From Euprymna scolopes (lineage: Eukaryota > Mollusca > Cephalopoda > Sepiida > Sepiolidae), in contig CM044506.1 of assembly GCA_024364805.1 (NCBI GenBank), forward strand, positions 26,664,948 through 26,685,744: 20,797 nt of DNA. Direction: 5' to 3'. This document shows positions 1 to 9,799 of the stretch, piece after piece. The translations under genes were made by a program, and so were the position numbers. The notes beneath the pieces are model-generated. The model searched no databases, had not been told where the DNA came from, and worked only from the letters and a program-made list of their open reading frames with translations. Numbering within the stretch: position 1 is the first letter of the stretch; each line of letters opens with the position of its first letter.

Positions 1-1514
1 CTACAGAAAAGTCACGATGTGTTTTCCCCGTGCAAGCTTTGTAATTCATATTATTATTTATTTTGTTATGAATTCACATTCTGAGTCAGGCATTTTTTGA
101 ATGCTGTGTAAATTTTATTCTGATACATGATGAAATTATTTCCTGGCCGGAGAGGAATTTGTAGAATTTTATGAGACATTATCAAAGTGTTAATCTCTGA
201 CGCTCAGCATCAAATCAGTAGAAAGCAGAGGCTTCTTAGTGTGTTTCAACAGTTTTATGGCTGCAACAGAATAATTTGCATTCAAATAATCGCATGGAAC
301 GAGATCAATTTTAATCTTTGAATCTATACTACAGTTTCGTCCGAAAATGGGAGAAGTAAATGATTCAAAACTCAATTCTAAAATTTAGAGAGAACTTAAC
401 AGCGTTTCCTTTATGAGAAAATCTGTGTGGAGAATGGCAGAGATCTTTCCCCAATATGTTTCGAAGTCGATATTCTATACTACAGTGCAGAATAATCTGA
501 GCACCCACTTTTGCAGTCTCATCTTCTCATCTTCCCAAATAATCTCAGACCCATAAATGAGAAACCTGAAAATATATTTCACTAAACGATTGCCAAAATA
601 AAACGTCAATGTTGAAATGAAGGACGACTATTGTAGGATATTACAAGGTGAGGAGGGTCACGGAAAGTGAGATACACGCATGGGGCATATTTTTAGAAAT
701 CTGTGATACTATACTGTAATAATAATGCTTATTTCTTGATCCAACGACTTATATTTTTCATGAAAATTAAATACGAGCAAATTTAGATTGATTTACGTAA
801 TTAAAATCATTCCGACATGTTTTTATTGAGAGAATGACAATTATCTTCACTGCACTATCTAATAGTCGCTTTCAGGAAAGAGAAACACCAACCGAGAATG
901 ATGTGTTTTCTAATAATACGAAATCGTATGTGCAACATCCTTTGTTGGGTTACGACTTAGTGCTGGAGTAAAAGATTACTTGATTTTATTTGCCGTTGAT
1001 GATGTTTTATGCCCGAATCGCGTCCCCTCGCGTTTTAGTGTTAATAAAATAAATAAAAATAAGTTAATATGTTACGTATACATGTTAAAAATAGATTTTT
1101 AAAACATGCAATACGAGAAACACAGGTTCGCTCTCATGTAAAGGTTTTCTGATCCGATAGAAAAAAAAGAATACCACAACTATACTAAGTTGACAATAAG
1201 TTAGTAATATCCAGATATTTACACGTAAAAGATATTGTAGTAGTTCACTGCTGTAATCTATTAATAGTAGAAACAGAATAATATGGCAGTCATGTAGCGA
1301 AATATATAAAACCCTTAATACAAATAACATGGTGTCCATCTCATGTGACATCATGCTGGTAAAATAGCAACACTTTTAAGTGCCAAGAAATTAATAAGAT
1401 TCACATTTTCTGCACTTTTTTCACTCTAAACTAGGCAAGTTGTCACTTGGAGAGAAAGGGGTTACTAATTTGGATCATGGCTACAGCTAACTATTAAAAA
1501 AAGTTGTGCATAAT

Positions 1515-1547
1515 ACCTGTTTACATTACATGTAAACTTTTGCAGGT
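1515..1547. repeat. Short interrupted inverted repeat (hairpin)
   Basis: GTTTACAT (1519-1526) and ATGTAAAC (1530-1537) are perfect reverse complements around a 3-base loop. Outside them ACCTG (1515-1519) and CAGGT (1543-1547) also pair after a small bulge. The structure could be chance, a palindromic protein-binding site, or the core of a small foldback element. No flanking target duplication was recognised. Confidence 0.4.
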
Positions 1548-2221
1548 TAGGACAACCAGGGTAGCAGAAAAAAGGGAAGAAATTCAAAGTGTGACAGTCC
1601 GAGGGAAAACACTGTTAGAGTAGAAGGTTTTCTAGCACTTAGGGACCTCACATGAAGGAGTAGGACATTGATGTTTGCAAACTAGTGTAATCAATTAATA
1701 AAAGATAAAAAAATAATATGTCAGTCAATTAGCGGCAAGGATCACTCACATTTATGAACAGTTACATGTGATGTGGTCAAAACCATTTTATTTATAAAGA
1801 TTTGAATTTTCAACAATAAAATCGCACAGTGTCTGCGAAGTAAAGTAATATCTTACATTATATTACAGCAACGTTCCTCAACACATTTTCCTTAAGGCTT
1901 TATTCGATATGCTTATATCACTCAACCTTTTGTGATAAAGTATACCTTTTGGGATTGAGTTATGTCTGCAAATGTTCGGTTTTATTTGTATTAGTGAGAC
2001 GAAATTTCTACTTTACTTTTTCTTTACATTTTCTGTCTTTTAAAAAGTATTGGTCTATTACACCATTTCTCAATTTATATTATTTGACGCTCATCTTGTA
2101 TAACATTGATGCTACCAGATCAGGCTGTCTAAAGATACTGGTTTTCTGAGACAAAATGCATTGATGCTTTTTTTTTACTATTTCCTTTTGCAAAACTTTC
2201 CTATGTTCTGCAAAAAAAAAA

Positions 2222-2277
2222 CACCTTTCCTCCCTTTTCCTTCTTCCTATTTCATCTTTCTCTTTTTATCTCCTTCA
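2222..2277 (+). repeat. Pyrimidine-rich tract
   Basis: About 55 bases made almost entirely of C and T on the plus strand, following a run of nine to ten A residues. Such tracts are common low-complexity sequence. No mirror symmetry good enough to argue for a triplex was seen. Confidence 0.6.
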
Positions 2278-3892
2278 CGTTCATACTGGGTGCCTAATTT
2301 AAAATGTACTAAACATTGATACGGTAACCCGTTCCCCTCTCCTTTTACAAAACTCATTCATGTTCTTTAAGGCAGGAAACAAAAACACTGAGATACACTA
2401 TAAAACAACAAAAACCAAACACTACAAACTAACTATTGAAGATACAAAGAGCTTTAAGAGTAAAGGCTTTCTACAAAATAACTGGATGCAACATGAATAC
2501 TATTTCCAACATTAACTGGATCCAGCATTAAATAGATCGAAGAGTGTTGATGTGCCGTTAAAAACAAAACAAGCAAAGCAAACCAATCTTGTATAACGCG
2601 TTTATTACATTTATTTCCATTTACTTCTTTTACTCTTTCTATTTTAGTTAATATCCATAGGTATTAGACAAAAGAAATTATTTTCTTTTTAATTGAAACA
2701 ACTCTAGTATGAGCAAAAGTGAAAGTCGCCAGAATGGACATATCTTTATACGTAAATTGAAAAAAAAACAGAGACTAAGAAAACCGGGTTTCATAAGCAG
2801 AAACCTATTATAAAACAGTATAAAATAATATCCAATTGTTCATTTATAAACAATAAGGGATTCCAACACAAAATGTGATGCAAATTTATATGAAATGAAA
2901 TATATTTTCAAATAAATAACAAAATTCAAAAAATCATTACCAAAAGATTGAAGACGTGTATGTCGAAAGCAACATTAAACCTGGGCATGGCACGTAGTGT
3001 TGCTACATTTTCACATGTGTCAGAGCATAAACACGGATAGATGATGATGGCTTTTGAATAAGACGTTTTGTGAAGATCAGGGTTTGTTTCGCTGAAAAAC
3101 TTCGTGTATTTCTTGTTGATGATTTATGACAAAATCCTGTTTTCTAGAAACTAAACGCTAAACTGAGAGTTAATCATCCAGCCGTCAACATGCATAATGC
3201 ATTCGGCACTGGCTAATACTATTTTGACATGTGTAGACTGTCCGCGAATTCTGATAGCATGTTGCAATGAAATGGAAAATAAACCTTTAAGCGATTTAGC
3301 AATAGTCGTCTGAGATAAAGCTTCTCAGTTTACACAATACTCATCCTGCAGAGTTTGGGTAAAAATCATAAATGGGTTAAAACGAAAGATAGGACAGAAA
3401 GACAGGCAAATATAACTGATAGAATCAATAATTTTGAGTTTTTACTCTTTTAATTTTTTTAAAAATTTAACTTGATTTTCAAATGAAACGTATTTACACA
3501 TGATTCAATCTAATCAAAACCCTATTTTTTACCAAACAAATCACAATTTTCATAAGAACTAAGCTGTGTGAAATATGAAACGTCTTAATAAGTTATATCG
3601 CCCAGATTTCCTGTTATTATATGACTTCAACCTTTGCATGATTTTATTTTTGTGAACGTAGAAAACATGATTTCCTCTTGTTCGCCAGAGACACGGCCTC
3701 ATAATTTAGAAAATTTGTCCTGAGTATTTTTTGTGTGCAATGTTCCATGGCATGTGCATTGTTCTCTTAAAAATGGTTTAATTCATGTTTAACCATATCA
3801 CCATTTCTTTAAAATCTAATCCAAACAAATATAACTAAATTAGGTGAAAATATTCTTTGCAAGACATAACGGAGTTCAGTTTACAAGACGAA

Positions 3893-3957
3893 ACTCTTCC
3901 CACTTTCTCTTCTATCTTCATCTCTCCCTTTCTTGTCTTCTCTATCTATCTCTTTAT
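3893..3957 (+). repeat. Pyrimidine-rich tract with CTAT repeats
   Basis: A C/T-rich run of about 65 bases ending in a few TCTA/CTAT units. It is low-complexity sequence with no gene evidence around it. Confidence 0.55.
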
Positions 3958-4356
3958 ATTTCGTGTGTTGATAAGATGTTTAACATTCGTTTATGTATGG
4001 AGTATTGCTACAGCATTTAAACTGCTGCACTAAATATAGTTTCTTTCAATTAATACAAAGAAGACCCATAAAACTAATATAAACAGGACTCAGCCCTGTC
4101 CCATCGTTGTAATGTTGCATCCCTCTGCTTTTTCAAAGGCAAAATGCTTTTTTTTTCTATCCACAATGAAGAAATGCAGCAAATATGCCTCACAGGAGAT
4201 GACTATATTTGCACATTGCTACATAATTATAAACGACTTATCTTGAGGCAGTGATTATTTTATTGTGTATTATTGTTAAAAAGCTACAGTTGAACGGCTA
4301 TTCTCTTGCTTGCTCAGCTCTGCTTCCATTTAGATATGTTCGTTTTTGCATGTTAC

Positions 4357-4358
<2 letters not shown>

Positions 4359-4403
<45 letters not shown>
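4359..4403. repeat. (TA)n microsatellite, probable 3' tail of the adjacent LINE
   Basis: About 22 uninterrupted TA units. Read on the minus strand, the array lies directly after the 3' untranslated region of a LINE fragment (stop codon at 4554-4556). Several LINE clades end in short tandem repeats rather than poly(A), so the array is plausibly that element's tail, expanded since insertion. Confidence 0.75.
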
Positions 4404-4407
<4 letters not shown>

Positions 4408-4700
4408 GAGGTTCACCACTTATCAAGGCTTGAAGGCCACTCAGAGAGAAGGGTTATTGCGTGTACAGTAATCAATGAGATAGTATTGTAGTAATCATTA
4501 GTATTGGGGGAATCGATAGAGTGTCTTACTTAAGGGGGCGGTTTGTCAGGAGTTTATTTTATGTTGGATTTGAAGACGTCCAAGTTGTAGTCAGGTGGGA
4601 AACAGGCAAGCGGCAGAGAGTTCCACTGACGTGCAGTTCTTAGAAAGAAGCTTTGCTCATGGAATTTACGTTTGGATTTAGGCACAGATAAAGAGTGGGG
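4404..4700 (-). mobile_element. LINE 3' end: C-terminal reverse-transcriptase ORF tail plus 3' UTR
   Basis: Reading the minus strand from about 4697 down to a stop at 4554-4556 gives roughly 47 residues containing FFLRTARQWNSLPLACF followed by PPDYNLDVFKSNIK. This closely resembles the extreme C-terminus of non-LTR retrotransposon polymerases, where an arginine-threonine-x-x-x-tryptophan-asparagine-x-leucine-proline block is followed by a phenylalanine-lysine-x-asparagine block just before the stop. The 150 bases after the stop are the probable 3' UTR, ending in the (TA)n array at 4359-4403. The upstream side is lost into a short TA run near 4700, so this is a 5'-truncated copy, the usual product of incomplete target-primed reverse transcription. 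The clade cannot be fixed from this much sequence. It is a different family from the LINE at 5030-5910, although both lie on the same strand. Confidence 0.78.
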
Positions 4701-5029
4701 AATATATATATATAATGTTTTATGTAAATATTCATATCTTGCTACAAGGGGCAGAGCTTTTCAATCATATTAGATATCATCATGCAAGTAGAAATTTTTC
4801 TCTCCTAAAAATTTGAAAATGTCTGGAACCTTTTTAGTTTTTGTACCTTAATCTTTCTGGATATGTAATATGATTGAAACGGTTTGCACACCATAGCAAG
4901 AGATGAGTGTATTTACATAAAAAATACATAACTTTTTCTCTTATGATTGAGCACTATTAACGATCCTTGTTGAAATTCAATTATTTTCATTTTTTGGATA
5001 TCTTCTCACCGGAAATGAATCCCCATGGT

Positions 5030-5910
5030 TGGGCAGAAGGCCTGAACGTTTCTTACATGCTCTCTTGAGCCTCGCTTTTGCTATTTAGGTTGCTTTAGAG
5101 TGTTCTCTGCACCTGTATATCAGTGCCCTCCACTGCTTTCTATCATAGGGTAGTGACTCCCAACTGTCAACACGAAAATGGAAGCTCACCAGACTCCCCT
5201 TAACGCTATCAGGAAAACGTTTCTTGGGCTTATGCTGGGGTCTATTGCCAAGAAGGAGCTCAGCATAAAATAACTCTTTTGGGAGTCGATAGTCATAAAA
5301 CCGGACAAGACGACCCACCCAACACATCTGATTCTTAATAACAATGGTTATCTGGGCCTTATTCAAAACATATGTATCAGGAGTATAAGTACCCCACTTT
5401 AAACCAAGAATGTGTCTAAGGCAGTGCTGATTAAACCTCTCGAGCATTTATAGATGTGACAGGTACGAGGTCAATGTTTCAGAGGCATAGACGAGGGATA
5501 CCAATACACATGTTTGATATACCGCCATTTTAGTTTTCAGAGTTGGATACCCATAAGGCCAGAATCTATCTTTTAAACTTTCCAAATCGCCTGATGCTTT
5601 GTAGATTCTCTGTCTTATTTAAGAGTGTTATCATTTGAAAAGGTACTACCAAGGTAGACTTCAATGCGCATTACATAGACGAAGATATCAGGTTCTACAT
5701 ACAGATCCCCAGCAGCGAGATGTGTACATAAGCTTCGTTTTCTTAATGCTAACTGTCAGTCCGAATAGATCCATCACTAATTGCATATTTACTGGGAAGT
5801 GCGTCACCAGACTACCATCATCAGCTTACAACAGCTTCCTGAAAAGTCCACAATAAAAGGTTTTTGGCTTGAAATCTTCTGAGTTTCAACGAGGTTATAA
5901 ACAAATGTTG
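5030..5910 (-). mobile_element. LINE fragment: end of reverse transcriptase domain and C-terminal region, decayed
   Basis: On the minus strand the fragment begins near 5905 with a KLRRFQAK-like block, followed by the ADD of the reverse-transcriptase catalytic motif (codons at 5817-5825), then LFGLTVSIKKTKLMY, which is the conserved thumb-side block of these polymerases. A later part (about 5610-5450) contains RIYKASGDLESLKDRFW and KTKMAVYQTCVL. It is followed by an open stretch of 120 codons at 5085-5447 with LERFNQHCLRHILGLKW, WVGRLVRFYDYRLPKELFY and the downstream DSWESLPYDRKQWR block. That order is the standard C-terminal layout of a LINE polymerase. Beyond 5085 a poorly preserved CPTMGIHFR-like segment may be the remnant of the terminal zinc-binding motif. 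The copy is inactive: the upstream endonuclease and most of the fingers/palm are absent. There is a stop just before the leucine-glutamate-arginine block and one immediately before ADD. Several more stops and a frame change lie at about 5620-5690. The clade is uncertain. Confidence 0.88.
5085..5447 (-). pseudogene. LINE polymerase C-terminal region, longest open segment
   Basis: This is the best preserved 120 codons of the LINE at 5030-5910. The apparent start methionine is not a real start: coding similarity continues upstream in the same frame across one stop codon (SLVYASETLTSYLSHL before the stop). The segment holds the conserved region that follows the thumb in this LINE type, with an HCLRHILG helix, a WVGRLVR block, an LPKELFYAELL block and a basic proline-lysine-rich stretch ahead of a DSWESL segment. 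It has no independent function. I infer it is simply the part that by chance has acquired no stop. Confidence 0.85.
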
Positions 5911-5998
5911 GCAAATGTTACAAGTAGTGACCATAAAATATGACAACGGAATTTTATACATTTTCAGAAATTTGGTTCGGAATCGAATTAGGTATACA

Positions 5999-6000
<2 letters not shown>

Positions 6001-6054
<54 letters not shown>

Positions 6055-6059
6055 GGGGG
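6001..6059. repeat. (TA)26 microsatellite ending in a run of seven G
   Basis: Twenty-six TA units run directly into seven G residues at 6053-6059. The same arrangement of (TA)n followed by a G run recurs at 18742-18823. Confidence 0.95.
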
Positions 6060-6433
6060 AGGTGTGTGAAATTATTTGAAAGGCATATATACTTCGGTTT
6101 TAGATTAAAAATTAATCAGTAATTTTCTTAATATTAAACCTATATTTTTGTATTTTAGTAGAAATAAAATAAATTATTGTACTATATAAGAACTTACCAA
6201 TATCATCACTGTTGTTATATAACATCTCGAAACTACACTGATATTCTACTTTAATAATTGAACATATTGGACAACATACCGGAAATACCACAAACACAAT
6301 TATTCTCGAATTTAGAGTGGCTTTACATCATAATTTAACTCATAATGAGACTTTATTTCCGAGAGATTCCAGAATTTTAAAGCTTTCAATAAAAAATGTC
6401 ATTTTTCATAAAGGGATTAACTCAATACGTTTT

Positions 6434-6475
<42 letters not shown>
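6434..6475. repeat. (TTG)n microsatellite
   Basis: About 13 TTG units in tandem. A frame through it encodes a leucine run, and this is a product of the repeat rather than a gene. Confidence 0.95.
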
Positions 6476-7014
6476 GTGGTGCGGAGATCTCTATTTTAAG
6501 CAAATGCGTATAAATTTTACGTTTTGCCAGTTGAACTGGGGTCACTCGTAAAACATTTTACTATTTTACATTAATTTTTTATACTAAACTTCTCTTTCAA
6601 TCTAAATTCTATGATAATTGACTTTTTTCTTTCTGACAAGCTTTTCAGTGTGTTCACGTAAGAAAAATAAAAAATAATATTATGCTCTTAGAGGTTTTAG
6701 CATTAATCTAATAAATGTCACAAGGACATAAGTGAGTTGTTTTCTATCAGTATTTTGTTTCATTTTCGATTTTTGTGATTCTAGATCATAACTTCATGTC
6801 CGACATTTTATTGTTCTAACTTAAGCACCCAGTAATATTAGTGGTTTGAAGTAAATAAACGCTTTAAAATTAGGTTAACCACAAAAACATATCAAGGTTA
6901 ATAGAAGAATAACTTATCCTGCCTTTGGTAACATTTATTTCTCATACATTTGTTTTACTACTATTACATTTGATGGTTTATACTAATGAATGCCTATGTC
7001 ACTTTTCAAATTTG

Positions 7015-7015
7015 A

Positions 7016-7070
<55 letters not shown>

Positions 7071-7118
7071 ATTATTAATATTATTATTAATATTATTATT
7101 ATTATCATTATTATATTG
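7015..7118. repeat. (TTA)n microsatellite with internal (TTAATA) variants
   Basis: Roughly 17 uninterrupted ATT/TTA units are followed by interrupted copies with TTAATA and a single TCA variant, which suggests an old array decaying at one end. Frames on both strands encode leucine or asparagine runs. Confidence 0.95.
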
Positions 7119-8084
7119 ATATTGATTTTTATTTAGATCAAAACAATTCAATATACTAACTTTCTGTAATATTGTCAGTTCTAATCCAGAATGCTCCTTT
7201 ATCAAGAGCTGGCTTTTCTCCACATTAAAATCCGCGTCTGACATCAATACAATGTATATATGTGCGAGAATCCAACAATGAAATAGATTGTGATTCAATG
7301 GTCACTTTAAGACCAAAGATAGCTTACATTGATAAAATTTCAAAGCTTCTTGAAAATCTCAGGCTGTCACATAAATATCTCGTCATCAAAGTCGTAAATG
7401 TAAACCATGGAATATCAAAGGAAGCTTATTAGAAATGTCGAGGAAAGTCTCAAGAAGATTAATAGCGATATGAATGTGATATTTGATTCTGTGAGTGTGT
7501 CAATCTGGAATGCACATCAAAAGGAAGTGTATCAAAAGTAAAAGTAATTTCGGTCGAAATAACTTTTTATTCGGCAATTTCTTTTCATTTTCATATGAAT
7601 TTTTAAATATTTGCAGTACTAACATGATGAATATTGAGAGTAAATTTCAAATCCATTATCATATTAAAATTCGTACTTTGTTATGGTTTTACCCCTTCAA
7701 ATCTTAACTACATGACGTCATTACTAGTAAACATTTCATATTGGAATGAAGTAGAAAAATATTTTGTGGGAATTCATTTTTATGTTTTAAACTACAAAGA
7801 AAAGAGAAAACCACTTAGTATAATCATACTCTGGAGCTATCCTTATTATATTTTCCTTTTAGTAGCACTCTGCAGAACTCATGTATTTCATTACTTTTCA
7901 CTGGTTACTTTAATAATTACACTTCCAGAGGAAGGATTAGAAAATTACATGTAGAAGGGATCAATAAACTAGTTAGAGCCATATTGAAAAGCGTTTAATA
8001 TCCTGGATAGAGCAGGCAGTATTCCAAAAAACTGAGGTGTTTTCACTCCTCACAAAACAAATAATGTCCTATTATTGAATGGAA

Positions 8085-8129
8085 GAACCTTTTCATATTA
8101 ATGTGTTCCTACGTGTGCTATCACATTTT

Positions 8130-8166
<37 letters not shown>

Positions 8167-8870
8167 TGTACGTATGTTATTACGTTTCACATAAATTTAA
8201 TTGAACGTACGTTATAACCTTACAGACACATCAATGTTTGAACATACCTTATCCTTTTCAACACACAGTTGTTTATTCAGATGCTATAACTTTCCACAAC
8301 TTTTTTCTACGTATGTTATCACTAGCGCTAGAACAACAGCATATTTGTTTCATTGTTTGAACTCTCGCGTGTGTATCTCTTGATATCATATGCTTTTATA
8401 TAGAATTATGTGGTTCTCAATTGATTAACTGTGTCTAACTGCGTCGGATGTATACTCGAGAGTCAAAACAATGAAAATAATATTCTGTTGTCATCTTTGT
8501 ATTCATATTATCACCTTTTACACACATTTACGTTTGTACGAATGTTAAGCACCTTTAACACATTTAATCCTTACATACATTATCGCTTCCACATATATTT
8601 ATATGTTTGTACGTACGTTATTACCTTCCATCCGTTCACATTTATACATCCGTTATCACCATTCAGACACGTTTATCTTCGTACGTACTTTATTACTTTT
8701 TACATGCACTTATGCTTTTACACTGTTCAACCAAATATGTGTGCATATCATTTTTCACGCACATTTTTGTCCGTACTACGTTATCATCTTTTAATACATT
8801 TATGTTTGTATTACGCTACCAACTTTTCACACACATTCATGTCTGGGCGCACGTTATCACTTTCTACACA
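8085..8870 (+). repeat. Degenerate minisatellite, unit about 36 bp
   Basis: About twelve to twenty diverged copies of a unit close to CACATTTATGTTTGTACGTA followed by CGTTATCACCTTTTA. Clear copies start near 8521, 8599, 8636, 8667, 8759, 8795 and 8829. Weaker ones lie in 8085-8370, and a gap at about 8371-8480 holds less similar sequence. The unit has an ACGTACGT palindrome near its middle. Because it is close to 36 bp (twelve codons) and lacks stop triplets in any forward frame, all three plus-strand frames are open at once across about 8607-8794, and the conceptual products repeat every twelve residues. That argues against a real coding gene. The array ends where Penelope-like coding similarity begins at about 8872. 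The copies are too diverged, and the spacing too uniform, for a CRISPR array. Confidence 0.8.
8134..8163. repeat. (TA)n expansion inside a minisatellite unit
   Basis: About 15 TA units sit at the place where other minisatellite copies read CACATTTATG or CACATATATTTATATG. This suggests slippage growth of the unit's own TATA stretch rather than an insertion. Confidence 0.85.
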
Positions 8871-8871
8871 G

Positions 8872-9790
8872 GGATATGAAAAATATGGTCCTTAAGGTGG
8901 AAATAATCGGTAATATTAAGCAAATCAACTCCCTGGATCCCACCTTTGATTTAGAAGCTGGCATTTATAAACCATAAATTAAGGAGAACGCTAACCCCAC
9001 ATATATCCACCCACTATCTAACCACCCACAATTTATGATTAGGCACATAACAAATTCACGTAGAATAAATAACAACTTCTCCATCTACAAAAATATGTAT
9101 AATAATGCAACAAAAATAGTGGATAAAAAACGCCGACATTATATACAATAGAAGCAATATAAATACTAATGCAGCTAAGGTTAAAAAATATCTGGTGCAC
9201 CACACCTTCAACTTAATGGTAAAAACACAACGTGGAAATAGGTTTCTACAACATATAAATAAACAGTTTCCACCAAATCTTAATAAAAAACCCTTCAAAC
9301 TGAGCTACAGTTCTACTGAGAACCTAGAAAGAATCACAAAAACACAGTAATAAAATATAAGGAAGAAATAGTTCAACTACTGACACTAATAATAGTAGAA
9401 CCAAAAAGGGCTGTAATTGCTAAATACCTACTTTATGCCCGATATACAATAATTGCCTTACATCCTCGCTAAAGTACACCAGGCTGAAATACACACCTTA
9501 GAATACCCAGAAATAGAAATCCTCTATATAGGTGGCACTTCAATGACTTTTAAAAGCAGATTATATGGTTGTACACTTTCAATAGGTAATATAGCATATG
9601 GCACGGACAGCTTACTCTCGGTGCCCTACTGGAATTTAATCGAAACGAACGAAATAAAATTCACTATGTGATTTATTTTTAACATAGAAACAAAAATTAC
9701 TAGATTTAAGGACTGCGAAAAGTTATTACATGCTAAAGTAGAATCGGCTATAAGCTGCAAAAACTTTAGTGGATATGCATTAAATAAACT
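8872..9790 (+). mobile_element. Penelope-like element remnant with GIY-YIG endonuclease region, broken
   Basis: The plus strand shows the downstream half of a Penelope-like retroelement polyprotein in the correct order. Near 8890-8970 is EIIGNIKQINSLDPTFDLEA followed by GIYKP, which matches the conserved Penelope-like block just after the catalytic core. Next comes a YIHPLSNHPQF block (about 9000-9035) and a basic linker. At about 9225-9310 lies a RFLQHINKQFP block followed by NLNKKPFKLSYSS. A cysteine-rich segment (CNC, CP, NNC) at about 9415-9460 precedes ILYIGGTSMTFKSRLYG (about 9520-9570), the GIY-YIG nuclease signature that Penelope-like elements carry after their reverse transcriptase. 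Similarity fades after about 9715. The upstream reverse transcriptase core is missing, so the copy is 5'-truncated. It is clearly broken, with several disruptions, and looks old. No terminal repeats were found. Confidence 0.85.
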
Positions 9791-9799
9791 GTAAAACCA

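Larger units (their letters stand above)
1..4358. other. A+T-rich spacer without recognisable gene
   Basis: This stretch has no reading frame with recognisable homology. The short frames that start with ATG are of low complexity or run through simple T- and A-rich sequence. It contains two pyrimidine-rich tracts (about 2222-2277 and 3893-3957), one compact inverted repeat at 1515-1547, and one 58-codon stop-to-stop frame on the minus strand at 3151-3327 that has ordinary amino acid composition but no recognised family. No tRNA-like A/B boxes, SINE heads or transposon termini were seen. It could hold introns or distal regulatory DNA of a gene outside the window, but nothing in the sequence shows that. 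Confidence 0.6.
5911..8084. other. A+T-rich spacer with three microsatellites
   Basis: No gene or transposon protein was recognised here. The region carries a (TA)n-G7 tract, a (TTG)n and a (TTA)n microsatellite, listed separately. The short reading frames across the last two encode only leucine or asparagine runs and are products of the repeat. The frames at about 7495-7954 are A+T-rich sequence with no recognisable domain. Confidence 0.6.

Noticed and set aside
6925-7298. Frames encoding poly-leucine on one strand and poly-asparagine on the other
   Set aside because: They are the two readings of the (TTA)n microsatellite.
8521-8870. A regularly spaced repeat that might be mistaken for a CRISPR array
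   Set aside because: Units are directly tandem and diverged, with no conserved repeat alternating with unique spacers. The setting is a eukaryotic genome and no cas gene is present.
8431-8895. A 154-codon plus-strand reading frame with a repeated histidine/threonine/phenylalanine-rich pattern
   Set aside because: It is the translation of the 36-bp minisatellite. Two other forward frames over the same bases are also open, and no known domain is present.
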